Below, one piece after another: positions 1 through 8,622 of a stretch of 64,000 bases of DNA; position 1 is the first letter of the stretch, and each line of letters begins with the position of its first letter. The position numbers and the translations under genes are program-made. The DNA comes from Nitrospira sp. (GTDB lineage: Bacteria; Nitrospirota; Nitrospiria; Nitrospirales; Nitrospiraceae): contig JARFXR010000002.1 of NCBI GenBank assembly GCA_029194535.1, forward strand, positions 620,001 through 684,000, read 5' to 3'. The notes under the pieces were generated by a model that worked only from the letters and a program-made list of their open reading frames with translations, was not told where the DNA came from and made no database searches.

Positions 1-1163
1 TCCCGAGCGCTTTTCAGGAAGTGCGCCAGGAAAGCCGGTCCTTGACATCGCTGCCACGCGACTTTCGCCGCCCGGTGATGATTCACCAGACGGCGGACTT
101 CAGGAGCGTGAGCCCGGATGAGATCGGCCCAATCGCGGCCGAATGCGGTGTCTGCCAGATCGCGTTCCAGCGCCATCACAGGCTCAAGCACAGGCTCAAG
201 GAACCGGCCTTCAGGAATCCCGACAAGCGGAATGGCTCCAGGCGTCCCCGTGACGGGGAAATCCATCTTGAATAGGTCCATGACGTCGGCAATATGGCTC
301 CCCTTGGCGATTCCGGCGTCGGTTCCCGTGTGATTGAGCCCCACGATCCGCCGGGTCGCTTCCTCGACATAGACGGAACCGGAGTCGCCGTGATCGCTCA
401 TCTTGTCGAATCCGGGCTCTGGCGCCACGCGAATCTGATGATCGAAATGCGCGTGGTCGTCATCTCTGTCGATCGTGTCGTCGTCATCGGTAACCCGTCC
501 TCGCGTAAAGCCCGTCCGGTGTCCGTACTTGACGACGATCATTCCGATCGTCGCGACACCCGTGCCGCGTATTGCGCCGACGCCGAGAATGTCGTGGCTG
601 AAGCGCACCTCCGGGTGGAGTGTGCCGACCGCGCCGTCGACTCGATTCGTCAGTCCGGCGTCGGTCAGTCGGCCGATATCACAGCACTCACAACACCACG
701 AATCACAGATGTTCCCGTGACCGACGACGTCGCCGACACTATGAGCCACGTGATGATTCGTGAGCAGGAGCGGCGTGTTCGCCGAGACGTGGGTATTGCC
801 CGCCGTCGCCAATCCGATTGCGCCGAGTGTCCCGTACTTCCCGCACCAGGTATCTTGCGTTATGTGCATGCCACCGCAGATGACGTCGTGCCGGACATCG
901 CGCTCGCGGCCAATCACGTCGGTCGCAATTCCGGCAATCTCCGTCGGGATTCGATCGGTGGAAGCAATGTCCGCCGAAGGCCGCTTCCGGGCCACGTATA
1001 CCCGGAAGACGACCTGCTGAGTCGCCTTTCCTCCAGTCTCCTTGAGGCCCACTCGAACATCGAACACACCAGGAATCCGCAACAGTTTCACGCGAGCGTC
1101 CGCCAGCTTCGCCTTTGCATGCTGAATCTCGATGTCGAACTGCTCCTTCGTCTTTTCGGGCAT
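1..1163 (-). CDS. Trypsin-fold serine peptidase with C-terminal accessory domain (3' end cut by window edge)
   Basis: The reading frame is open from the ATG at 1163 to the left edge (387 codons visible), so the gene is partial. The catalytic triad of a chymotrypsin-fold peptidase can be read: His138 (TNHHVA), Asp176 (RVDGAV) and Ser261 in GDSGSV. A cysteine cluster (Cys153, 157, 158, 160, 161) lies between His and Asp. No signal peptide is visible, so it is probably cytoplasmic. After the peptidase domain a segment at about 360-387 (RRLVN, then VAWQRCQGPAF) matches the separate small protein encoded just upstream. The start is 3 nt after that gene's stop, so the three genes form an operon. 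The overall layout resembles the trypsin-like Nal1-type families; substrate is unknown. Confidence 0.8.
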   Translation of the reverse strand, partial: MPEKTKEQFDIEIQHAKAKLADARVKLLRIPGVFDVRVGLKETGGKATQQVVFRVYVARKRPSADIASTDRIPTEIAGIATDVIGRERDVRHDVICGGMHITQDTWCGKYGTLGAIGLATAGNTHVSANTPLLLTNHHVAHSVGDVVGHGNICDSWCCECCDIGRLTDAGLTNRVDGAVGTLHPEVRFSHDILGVGAIRGTGVATIGMIVVKYGHRTGFTRGRVTDDDDTIDRDDDHAHFDHQIRVAPEPGFDKMSDHGDSGSVYVEEATRRIVGLNHTGTDAGIAKGSHIADVMDLFKMDFPVTGTPGAIPLVGIPEGRFLEPVLEPVMALERDLADTAFGRDWADLIRAHAPEVRRLVNHHRAAKVAWQRCQGPAFLAHFLKSAR

Positions 1164-1166
1164 GGG

Positions 1167-1559
1167 TTACGGTCCCGCACCTCGAATGCCCGCCAGGCTG
1201 CAGCGCTCGCGCGCCAGGCGAAAAATCCGCAGGGCATGCTCGGCTATCGCCGAACGCAATCCCTGTGAACCGTGTCGCTGCAGCACGTCGGCCATCTGCA
1301 ACATCAACATTTCCAGGGAGACACCCTCGACCTCCTCGGGAATGGAGATGTCCGCGCAAGCGCGTTGCTGTACCGCGGCTCGAACGAAGAGCGGGCCCTT
1401 GTAACGCTGCCAGACCACGCCCACACGGCGGTTGGTGTTGACCAGACCGATCACTTCCTCGATATGCTTCTGGAACGCGTCGGCCAGCGCTGGGCCGTCA
1501 GGGAGCCGGTACAAGGCTGCTTCGAACGGCTCGAGTTTCATGCGAGGCTGATCGCTCAT
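1167..1559 (-). CDS. Small partner protein, detached C-terminal domain of the neighbouring peptidase
   Basis: A 130-residue soluble protein with no signal or membrane segment. Its middle (VIGLVN, then VVWQRYKGPLF) aligns with the end of the adjacent peptidase (VRRLVN, then VAWQRCQGPAF), so a domain fused to one peptidase occurs here as a separate chain. The ATG at 1559 overlaps the stop of the upstream peptidase as ATGA, which argues for translational coupling and for this start over a GTG two codons earlier. The rest is alpha-helical in character. Function is unknown; a regulatory or substrate-recruiting partner for the peptidase encoded immediately upstream is inferred from the arrangement only. 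Confidence 0.75.
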   Translation of the reverse strand: MSDQPRMKLEPFEAALYRLPDGPALADAFQKHIEEVIGLVNTNRRVGVVWQRYKGPLFVRAAVQQRACADISIPEEVEGVSLEMLMLQMADVLQRHGSQGLRSAIAEHALRIFRLARERCSLAGIRGAGP

Positions 1560-2533
1560 GGGCACCCCGTGGCCGGAATATCGAGCCCGGCATCAGCCTG
1601 TCCAGCGATGACGATTTGCAAGTCCCGCATCACAGGACCGATATGGTTCGCTACCCCCCTCGTGCGGGTGGCCGAATCGACCGCCCACAGCAGGCCGATG
1701 ACCTGCTTGGCGCTGTTCACAATGACGGAGCCGGAATCGCCGAGGTCGGCGAAGGTGGCGGGAGCAGTCGGGGCTGCCGGTTCGATCAGGATTTGCGAGC
1801 CTTCAAACAACACATCGATGACGCGTCCCGTGGTCAAACCGGTGTTGATGCCGCGTTTGGTGACGGTTTCGAAGCAGACCGCCTGAGCCGCTCCGGTCAA
1901 CGTCCCGATTTCCTCGATCTCGTTGACGCCATCCGCCGATTCGATCTCGTTGGCAATATCGTCGTCCAGTTGGACAACTGCGCAGTCGATTCTGTCGTTC
2001 TTGGTGGCTCGGAACAGCGTCCCGATCGCGTTGTACGTGCAACAACAGCACGATACGACATACTTCGGCTGACCGACATTCACACCGAGCGATGCCTGTC
2101 CCGCCGTCATCACGTGCTGGCAGGTCAGCGCCATGACTCTCAAATCCGCGACGGCCTTCACCAGGCATCCGAGGGTGCCGGCCAGCGTCCGCTCACCCTC
2201 CTGCACGAATTCGTTCTTGACGGAAGTGCCTCCCCGGAGCGGCCGCACTTTCCGGGTATCCACAATCGCCTCTGTGGATCCCGCGGGTATCACGTCGGTC
2301 GGCACGCCCTGGATGTGAGGCGGGATTCTCCATTGGGGTGCAACGTCTGCGCGCGGCAACTTCATAGAGACGTAGAGGCGAAATGCGAAATCGTCCGTCG
2401 TCTCACCGGCTACTTCTTTCGCGCCGATGCCGATATTGGCAATGACCGGTATGTGCTGCAGACGTTCGCGGACCTCCGGCAACAGGTCCACCAGCTTGGC
2501 CTGCTCCCTCATCAGCTCCGCACGCGATCGCAT
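1556..2533 (-). CDS. Trypsin-fold serine peptidase (paralogue without C-terminal domain)
   Basis: A 325-residue protein with an intact triad: His140 (TCQHVM), Asp183 (RIDCAV) and Ser267 in GDSGSV. Four consecutive cysteines (162-165) sit in the same His-Asp interval as the cluster of the paralogue at 1-1163. The N-terminal 110 residues (LLPEVRERL, then IANIGIGAKE, with FRLYVSMKLP) also match that paralogue (FRVYVARKRP). There is no signal peptide. The ATG at 2533 is preceded by GGAGTGAGAACGAG, which favours it over an upstream GTG at 2626. It is first in a three-gene operon. The peptidase domain ends where the paralogue continues; the missing domain is the next gene. Role unknown. Confidence 0.8.
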   Translation of the reverse strand: MRSRAELMREQAKLVDLLPEVRERLQHIPVIANIGIGAKEVAGETTDDFAFRLYVSMKLPRADVAPQWRIPPHIQGVPTDVIPAGSTEAIVDTRKVRPLRGGTSVKNEFVQEGERTLAGTLGCLVKAVADLRVMALTCQHVMTAGQASLGVNVGQPKYVVSCCCCTYNAIGTLFRATKNDRIDCAVVQLDDDIANEIESADGVNEIEEIGTLTGAAQAVCFETVTKRGINTGLTTGRVIDVLFEGSQILIEPAAPTAPATFADLGDSGSVIVNSAKQVIGLLWAVDSATRTRGVANHIGPVMRDLQIVIAGQADAGLDIPATGCP

Positions 2534-2552
2534 CTCGTTCTCACTCCACAGT

Positions 2553-2573
2553 GTCTCGGACCCCGTCCGAGAC
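2553..2573. repeat. 9-bp hairpin upstream of the peptidase operon start
   Basis: GTCTCGGAC, CCC, GTCCGAGAC: a perfect 9-bp stem with a 3-nt loop, 20 to 40 nt upstream of the ATG at 2533. It lies in the likely 5' leader of the leftward operon, so it could be an operator, an attenuator or an mRNA-stabilising stem. No T-tract follows on the minus strand, so a simple terminator is unlikely. Confidence 0.55.
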
Positions 2574-2841
2574 GGATGAGACGGACGAAAGGATTCTTCC
2601 GCTTGCCGTGCGCCGCCGAACATCACGCGGCACGCTTCTCGTTTACGACAAGAGGAGAGGAAAATCTCCCCCTACGAAGGAATGAAGTTGTGAAGCGCTA
2701 GGAAGACCCCTAGTTCATGACATCTGCGCAGCCTGTCGGTGATTACAGCCGCCTTCGCGAACTCACGCCATCCGACAGATCGGATACGAGCAATGCTCTT
2801 CTGTATCAGATCGAAGCACTCGTGGCGGAGGTATTTTTGCC

Positions 2842-2883
2842 ATAGGGACATCCGGCCTCGTTGGCGAGGCCATTCGTCCCTAT
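2842..2883. repeat. Long two-part inverted repeat
   Basis: ATAGGGAC pairs with GTCCCTAT (8 bp) and GGCCTCG with CGAGGCC (7 bp). The two stems are separated by a symmetrical 4x4 internal loop (ATCC/ATTC) and capped by a TTGG tetraloop. The element is nearly its own reverse complement and has no T-tract on either side. It lies in the 3' region of the lipoprotein gene. It could be a transcript-end stabilising structure or a small palindromic repeat. Confidence 0.6.
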
Positions 2884-3013
2884 CGCGCAGCGGCCTGCCG
2901 CGGCGATCATTTTCACACCGGTGAGGATGACCTGTGGTCAGGAAATCAGGAGTTGTGTTCTGGTTTCGAGGTGATTCACGCCGGGCTGCTCGCGCCCGGG
3001 AAGTTACTGGCGC

Positions 3014-4438
3014 CTACTTGACCGCCATATCCTGGTAGGGGCGGATGGCGGCGGCTTTTGTGAGCGCATATCGCACCAACAAGAACGCCAGGACAAAGAT
3101 CGTGAGGATGGAAGCCCCGACGAGAATGACCGCGCGGCGAAATGAGAAGTCAACCAACCCGGTTCCTTGCTTGCCGACAACGTCGATGGCATTGAGCAGT
3201 TCCGGCATACGTTCTTTCCATCCTGGAGAATTGAGGATCTGCTCCAGGATCAGGGCAAGCTTCTGGGCCTCGCGAACGGTGTCGGTGACTCCACTGACGG
3301 TGTCCTGATACTCCTTGATATCGAATGGCTTCTGATCGGCTCCAGGGAGCGCGTGAGATCCGGACGGATCCTGAGCTGGAACATACTTGCCGGCAAAGGA
3401 TTCAACGGACATGATCAACTTGTTTGCTTCCACAAGCGTCTCGCGCAGATTCGTCAGCACGCCTCGAAGGCGCTCTTCGTGAGGAACGATCTCAGTCAGA
3501 AAATCGTTCCGTTCCTTGGCAATGATGGCGCTGACTTGCGACAGGGTCGCATTCCGCTCGGTAGGAAGTCGCTCCAACATCGTCGCATAACGTTCCGTAG
3601 ACGTGGTGAGACGGTCCAGGTCGGAGAACATCTGTTCGAAGGCGGGTTCCGCGAGGATGTCGCTGAGAGTCGCCTCTGCTTGATACTGCGAGAGCGGCAG
3701 CATGGCCTTCATCAGGAATATGAGACGCTCCGAGAGAAGGCGGACTTCATCAACGGCATCGTTCGCTCGTTGCATCTGTCCCAACAGCCCGCCTGGCTTC
3801 TGCATGTCGGCGAGACGCGAATTACCCGCTTGTGGGGCAATGTTCCCGAATCGAACGCCCGTCACCATGTGGACGTCAGGATTGTGCTCGCGCCATTTCA
3901 CGATGACACCGCGCAATTCCTCGCGCTGCTCGGGATCGAGGACTCGAGCTCCGACGCTCCAGATATCCTCCTCCATGTCTCGAAACGCCTTGGTGAGGAT
4001 ACCTCCCTGTTCAGTGAAGACGGTTGGAACCCAGTAGTCCTCCATCAGCATCCGAGACAACGTGACATACACCATCATATCGATGAGGTTCAATTCAGGG
4101 TTTGGTCCTATTGCGATGTCCACTGCCGACCATGTATTGGAGAATTTCATCCGCTGCACCACCTTGCGTACGCCGGGTGGGCTGTTCGCCCCGCCGACAG
4201 TCCGCAATGGCTCGTTCACATGGGTGACAAACCGATAGGCGAATCGCTGAACTTCATCACGCAGTTCTCCCAGAGTCATCACCTGCGTATGTCCTCCGTC
4301 GATATTCTGGATCTTCTTGATCGATGCCGTTGATTCCTCCTTTCGCTGCGTGGAGAGCGAGGTGCAGGACGACAAGATAGCGAGCCCGGCCGTCGCACAC
4401 AGTACGAGAACGAAGTGCTTCTTTGACGGTACCATCAT
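3014..4438 (-). CDS. Lipoprotein with C-terminal membrane anchor, unknown function
   Basis: A 474-residue protein. The ATG at 4438 (or the adjacent one at 4435) follows GGAGGTGAGG, a strong ribosome binding site, so the longer frame is rejected. The N-terminus is a lipoprotein signal (hydrophobic run ending LAILSSC). The body is helix-rich and charged with no recognised motif. A hydrophobic segment near the C-terminus (about residues 437-460, AVILVGASILTIFVLAFLLV) is a likely transmembrane helix followed by a short cytoplasmic tail. A protein with both a lipid anchor and a C-terminal inner-membrane helix would lie mostly in the periplasm. It stands alone, downstream of the isoamylase gene on the same strand. 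Confidence 0.7.
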   Translation of the reverse strand: MMVPSKKHFVLVLCATAGLAILSSCTSLSTQRKEESTASIKKIQNIDGGHTQVMTLGELRDEVQRFAYRFVTHVNEPLRTVGGANSPPGVRKVVQRMKFSNTWSAVDIAIGPNPELNLIDMMVYVTLSRMLMEDYWVPTVFTEQGGILTKAFRDMEEDIWSVGARVLDPEQREELRGVIVKWREHNPDVHMVTGVRFGNIAPQAGNSRLADMQKPGGLLGQMQRANDAVDEVRLLSERLIFLMKAMLPLSQYQAEATLSDILAEPAFEQMFSDLDRLTTSTERYATMLERLPTERNATLSQVSAIIAKERNDFLTEIVPHEERLRGVLTNLRETLVEANKLIMSVESFAGKYVPAQDPSGSHALPGADQKPFDIKEYQDTVSGVTDTVREAQKLALILEQILNSPGWKERMPELLNAIDVVGKQGTGLVDFSFRRAVILVGASILTIFVLAFLLVRYALTKAAAIRPYQDMAVK

Positions 4439-4736
4439 CCTCACCTCCGCTCTAGACTCGTTCATTCCGTGGACCTTGGCACCGGACTCGATGGGCCGCG
4501 CTGGCATAAGAGCTAAGCGTCATTCTAGCCGAACCGGATGCACACTCACAGTGAGAAGCTGATTTCGATGAAAGCTGCCGGGGATGATGGCTGTGTGGAT
4601 GCTCCTGATATGAGCCTGGATGGAGCTGGCTTGTCCGGCTCTGGTCGCAGATGAGGATGAACGGGACCGGAGAGATGTTTGAGAAACGCGGGGCGTGATC
4701 CGACAGCTTGGCGGCGCGCTAGCGGGAATGGCCCAT

Positions 4737-7070
4737 TTACTTTGCGATCAACAACAGTACGGCTCTGCCTTTCAAATTATAGGTTATGCCTCCTCCTCCA
4801 AGCATGGTCTCCGAGCCCGGCGTGGCCACTGTGTTCGGGCCCTCATTCCAGGCCGACGTATCCATCACTCGATACCACCTCTTGTTGTTGCCGGCCTGAG
4901 GCAATGTAAAAGCGACCTCCCCGGACCATCCGTTGTATCCGACATAGATCGCGCTTGCCGGATCAGCAAATTCCGTTCCGTCAATTCGATATGCGATCGC
5001 ATAGTTCTCTTCATTGTTCCAATAGGCGTCATCCACCATATTCCCATCCGGCCTATGCCAGCTCAGCTGTGCCATACCGTTTCCGTTGGTGTCATCGCCG
5101 CGATAAAACTCTGACGGTCGCAGGGCAGGATGGTCCTTTCTAAATTGAACGAGCCGTTTGACGAAGGAATGAAATGTCTTCTGTATGGGATCCCAATTGT
5201 AGGAGAGCCAATTGGCACTGGAATCTAAATTGTACGGGTTATTGTTGCAGTGGAGACTGCGCAAAAATTCGTCGCCGCCGGTCATCATAGGAGTGCCGGC
5301 GCTCAACATCAGTAAGGCAAGACCATTCCGCGCGGCCTTTCGTTGATCAGCCGGGTTTCCGCCTTGATCCCAGCTCATATTATTGTTTTCGCCCCCGTCC
5401 GAGGGCCCGAACGGCCAAGCCAGGTCATTGTGTTTGAGATTGCAGGCGTACAGGTCGTTCAACGTCAATCCGTCATGCGCGACGATAAAATTGATCGAGT
5501 TCCATGGTTTTCTGGTATCACCACCGTCCAGGTAGAGATCAGGGGACCCGGACAGACGCCTCGCCAACTCACCCGGCGTAATCGTAGTCAAGCCGACCTT
5601 ATTTTGATGCCGGCGTATGACATCACGGTACTTCCCATTCCATTCCGACCAATGGGACGGAAAATTGCCGACTTGATAATTGTTGTTCCCACTGTATGCC
5701 CATGGCTCAGCGATCAGATCTGCGCCCTCCCCCCCCATGGTCGGACGAGGGGTTATCTCCCGCGGAATCCTATTGAGCGCTGTACCGGAATCAAGAAGAT
5801 CGTACTCATAATCGTCATGTTCATATTTATTGCCCAAGACTGACGCGAGATCGAACCGAAACCCATCGACCCCCAGAACATCGCGCCAATAGGCCAATGA
5901 ATCGACGATGAGGTTTTGCGCGATTGGATTATGCGAATTATAATTCCCACCGACTCCCGTGTTGTCATAGGAATATGTGTTTCCGCTGAGCGAATAGTAT
6001 GTCGGATTGTCGAGACCCCGCCAACTTCTCACGTTATAGGTCAAAGGATCCGATGATCTCCATGCGTACCCTTCACCCGTATGGTTATAGACCACATCGA
6101 TGAAGACTTTCATACCGGCATCATGAAAGGCCTTCACCATGGCTTTGAATTCTTTTGTAGGCCCTCCCGGCGTCTTACTGTACGAATAGCGTCGATCCGG
6201 GGAAAAATAGTTGTGCGTATCATAACCCCAATACCCGTCCCCACTTCCGCTATCGGGATCAACATCATTCATATCGTTCTGGCTCTCCTGAACCGGCAGC
6301 AATTCCACAGCCGTCACGCCGAGGCTTTTCAAGTAAGGAACCTTCAATGCGGCGCCACGATAGGTCCCCCGATATTTTGGCGGGATGTCTGTGTTGCTGT
6401 CGTGCTTGGTCAAACCCCTGAGATGAACCTCATAGATAATATCGTCTTTCAAGGCACGGGTCGGCTTTGTGCCTGTTGAGGTGGTATCGGGCCGCAGGAC
6501 GATTCCTTTTGGAGCCTGTTGTCCCGAATCCAGGCAACGATAGTCCGGTCCGGTCGCATACCGTTGTCCTTCCTTGTATGCGGCATTCTGAGGATCATGA
6601 CTGACTTCCAATGCATACGGGTCTAGGAGTACCTTGTTCGGATTGAAGCGGTTACCTTCGTTGTCCACATCGCAATCACCCACACACCCAGCGCAACTGC
6701 CTTTGGTCCACGTTGCCCGGTACGGCCAATTGGGTCCCCAGGCCCGATAACCGTAATAGACGGGACCTGATATGTGGTAGTCACTCACGAGGGTAGTCGT
6801 CGGGATCGTCACGCTCCAAACGCCCTCGCCGTCCTTGACGAGCGGCAGCGACCCCGCCTCGTCGACGCTTTGCGGCTTCTGATACAGATACAGCTCGATC
6901 CTTTCCGCCCGCGCTGAAAACACGCGGAATTGGACATTCGAACCGGACGCGTCATATCGCGCGCCTAACTTCATTGAATCGATAGCCCCACGCGCCTCAC
7001 CAAGCGAGGCAAGCGGCCATACAAGACAGGCGACCACTGCAATGTTGTGGTATTTCGAGTTCTGCCACAT
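4737..7070 (-). CDS. Secreted isoamylase-type glycogen debranching enzyme (GH13)
   Basis: A 777-residue protein. The ATG at 7070 starts directly with a signal peptide (positively charged MWQNSKYHN, then a hydrophobic core ending LGEARG), so the TTG 45 nt upstream is not needed. An N-terminal CBM48-like beta domain precedes the GH13 barrel. The four GH13 regions are visible: DVVYNHT (about 325), GFRFDLA with the nucleophile Asp (about 408), IAEPW with the acid Glu (about 455) and VAHDG (about 530). Isoamylases hydrolyse alpha-1,6 branches of glycogen and starch. Export suggests action on external or periplasmic alpha-glucan rather than on the cell's own store. No other glycogen gene is near. 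Confidence 0.85.
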   Translation of the reverse strand: MWQNSKYHNIAVVACLVWPLASLGEARGAIDSMKLGARYDASGSNVQFRVFSARAERIELYLYQKPQSVDEAGSLPLVKDGEGVWSVTIPTTTLVSDYHISGPVYYGYRAWGPNWPYRATWTKGSCAGCVGDCDVDNEGNRFNPNKVLLDPYALEVSHDPQNAAYKEGQRYATGPDYRCLDSGQQAPKGIVLRPDTTSTGTKPTRALKDDIIYEVHLRGLTKHDSNTDIPPKYRGTYRGAALKVPYLKSLGVTAVELLPVQESQNDMNDVDPDSGSGDGYWGYDTHNYFSPDRRYSYSKTPGGPTKEFKAMVKAFHDAGMKVFIDVVYNHTGEGYAWRSSDPLTYNVRSWRGLDNPTYYSLSGNTYSYDNTGVGGNYNSHNPIAQNLIVDSLAYWRDVLGVDGFRFDLASVLGNKYEHDDYEYDLLDSGTALNRIPREITPRPTMGGEGADLIAEPWAYSGNNNYQVGNFPSHWSEWNGKYRDVIRRHQNKVGLTTITPGELARRLSGSPDLYLDGGDTRKPWNSINFIVAHDGLTLNDLYACNLKHNDLAWPFGPSDGGENNNMSWDQGGNPADQRKAARNGLALLMLSAGTPMMTGGDEFLRSLHCNNNPYNLDSSANWLSYNWDPIQKTFHSFVKRLVQFRKDHPALRPSEFYRGDDTNGNGMAQLSWHRPDGNMVDDAYWNNEENYAIAYRIDGTEFADPASAIYVGYNGWSGEVAFTLPQAGNNKRWYRVMDTSAWNEGPNTVATPGSETMLGGGGITYNLKGRAVLLLIAK

Positions 7071-7220
7071 GACTTGAGTTTTCACATCAGGCAAGACAAA
7101 GGCCGCCGGCCTCAACCGGCCCTATTGCGACGAGTGACGCGCCCTGTTCAGTCGAGGGCCTTGTGTCTTGTAACGTCTGTAGAAACGAGAGGTCCGATGA
7201 CCTGTTCAGACATCATCCGA

Positions 7221-8342
7221 CTACGCGAATACAGCATCCAGAAACTTGACCCAGCCCGGCCCGGTTGCAGAGAAATCCATAGCCACATACTTGCCGCGAA
7301 ACGCGAGGTATTGGGTTTTCTCCGGCGGATACCAGATCGTGACACCGTTCGAATTCGCCACGGAACCACCCTCGCAATCGCTGACCACGATGCAGCGCGC
7401 CGCGGCCTTCGCGAACGCCTGCGCGCGCGAACGCAACACTGGGATAGTCGTTCCATCCGCAATCAGCTTCGCGAAATGGATCGCATCCACGTAGTCCGGG
7501 AACTCGTAGGATTGAACCTTCGTTCGCGCGAGATCGACGACAGACCGCTCTCTTGGCAACGACGCCGCCAGGGCGTCCCCAAAGCGGCTCCACGCGAGCA
7601 CGGCCGCCTCCGTACGATCAGTCCGTATCGCACTCTGGGTGATGTTGCTGTCACCGACCACACGATACGATCGCATGTACTCGCGCACGATGGCCTTCGC
7701 CATGGCTTGCGGAGTCGGCTTGCGGTTCATGGCCTTGAGAACCTTGTCATACGGCCAACCGTCGCCGGGCTCTGTTTCCTGCGAACCGACGACATACTGG
7801 GCCAGATGGCGCAGGTGATGGGCAATCTCGAGCATGTTCATCAGACAGGCGTCGAAGCCCAAGATGGCTAATTTCTTCTTCTTGCCAAGCCCGGCGCGCA
7901 TGAATGCCGTCTTCAGTTCATTCATGTCGAGTGAGGTCCCATAATCGTCATAGGCAATATCCCGGCGCACGGTGCGGAAACCGGCTCCATGATTCCACAC
8001 CACCGTGATGGTGTTTTTCGCCGGATACCGCTCCAATCCCCAGTTCAAGAAATTCAAAAGAATCTCGGGATTGCCGGAGTCGCTCTCCGGCAGCCGTTCA
8101 ATGACGAGTCTATGAGCCTGACCGGTCACATCGGGCTCGGAAATTTCATATCGTACGGAGCCATCATGCTCGCCCTGTGTATCGATCTGGACCCCGGCAT
8201 AGGATGATGGGGCTGTGCCCACGGCCGTCATCTCGGCGATGTCTTCAATGCCGTTGTCGCTCAGGTTGTTGTCGCCGGCAATGTATGCGAGGAACGTCCA
8301 TTGCCTGGGTGAAAGCGATTTCTTCTTCTTTCGTGTGGCCAT
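7221..8342 (-). CDS. Clostripain-family (C11) cysteine peptidase
   Basis: A 373-residue protein with the C11 dyad: His in VVWNHGAGF and Cys in LGFDACLMNMLEIA. The start codon follows GGGAGATACG. The N-terminus (MATRKKKKSLS) is basic but has no hydrophobic core, so it is predicted to be cytoplasmic, unlike secreted clostripains. C11 enzymes cleave after Arg or Lys and usually self-activate. Several KKKK and KR sites between the His and Cys regions (for example LGKKKKLAIL just before FDACL) could be processing points. The neighbouring isoamylase is on the same strand, 150 bp downstream, without clear coupling. Substrate unknown. Confidence 0.85.
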   Translation of the reverse strand: MATRKKKKSLSPRQWTFLAYIAGDNNLSDNGIEDIAEMTAVGTAPSSYAGVQIDTQGEHDGSVRYEISEPDVTGQAHRLVIERLPESDSGNPEILLNFLNWGLERYPAKNTITVVWNHGAGFRTVRRDIAYDDYGTSLDMNELKTAFMRAGLGKKKKLAILGFDACLMNMLEIAHHLRHLAQYVVGSQETEPGDGWPYDKVLKAMNRKPTPQAMAKAIVREYMRSYRVVGDSNITQSAIRTDRTEAAVLAWSRFGDALAASLPRERSVVDLARTKVQSYEFPDYVDAIHFAKLIADGTTIPVLRSRAQAFAKAAARCIVVSDCEGGSVANSNGVTIWYPPEKTQYLAFRGKYVAMDFSATGPGWVKFLDAVFA

Positions 8343-8557
8343 CGTATCTCCCGTTAGGTAGTGGAGCGTCGCATAGGCTTACCGGGATGTCCGTCCACCA
8401 ACTGTGATCCTGCTATCTCTCCGCTCGCGATCGTCACGATACGTCCCGACAGCGCTCGGGTCAATAGACAAAACGCTTGATGGATGTATCCGGCTGCTCA
8501 ATGAGGAAGTGAGGAAATCTGCGCCCGAATAGCCGCCGGAACGCACGAAGTGCGGTT

Positions 8558-8590
8558 TGGAGCCGGCGACCCGGATTGAACGGAGCAACC
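8558..8590 (-). pseudogene. tRNA 3'-end remnant
   Basis: TGGAGCCGGCGAC at 8558-8570 is identical to 8745-8757 in the intact tRNA-Thr (CCA, discriminator and acceptor 3' strand). It continues with CCGGATTGAACGG, which on the minus strand reads as a degenerate T-arm with a TTCAATC loop. The rest of a tRNA is missing. It could be a decayed second tRNA gene or a duplicated attachment-site core left by an integrative element. Confidence 0.55.
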
Positions 8591-8622
8591 AGTCATCGGT
8601 TCGACTCTGAAGCTTGCCTCAC

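Larger units (their letters stand above)
2534..3013. other. Intergenic region with two strong hairpins
   Basis: No convincing gene is seen in this 480-base stretch. It should hold the promoter of the leftward peptidase operon and the 3' region of the leftward lipoprotein gene at 3014-4438. Two perfect or near-perfect inverted repeats are listed separately. Confidence 0.6.

Noticed and set aside
294-1268. Long plus-strand frame of 324 codons
   Set aside because: It lies opposite the trypsin-fold gene whose triad residues are clear; composition follows the shadow of that gene.
1616-2701. Plus-strand frame of 361 codons
   Set aside because: Antisense to the second peptidase gene; no recognisable domain, and the minus strand has the triad and a ribosome site.
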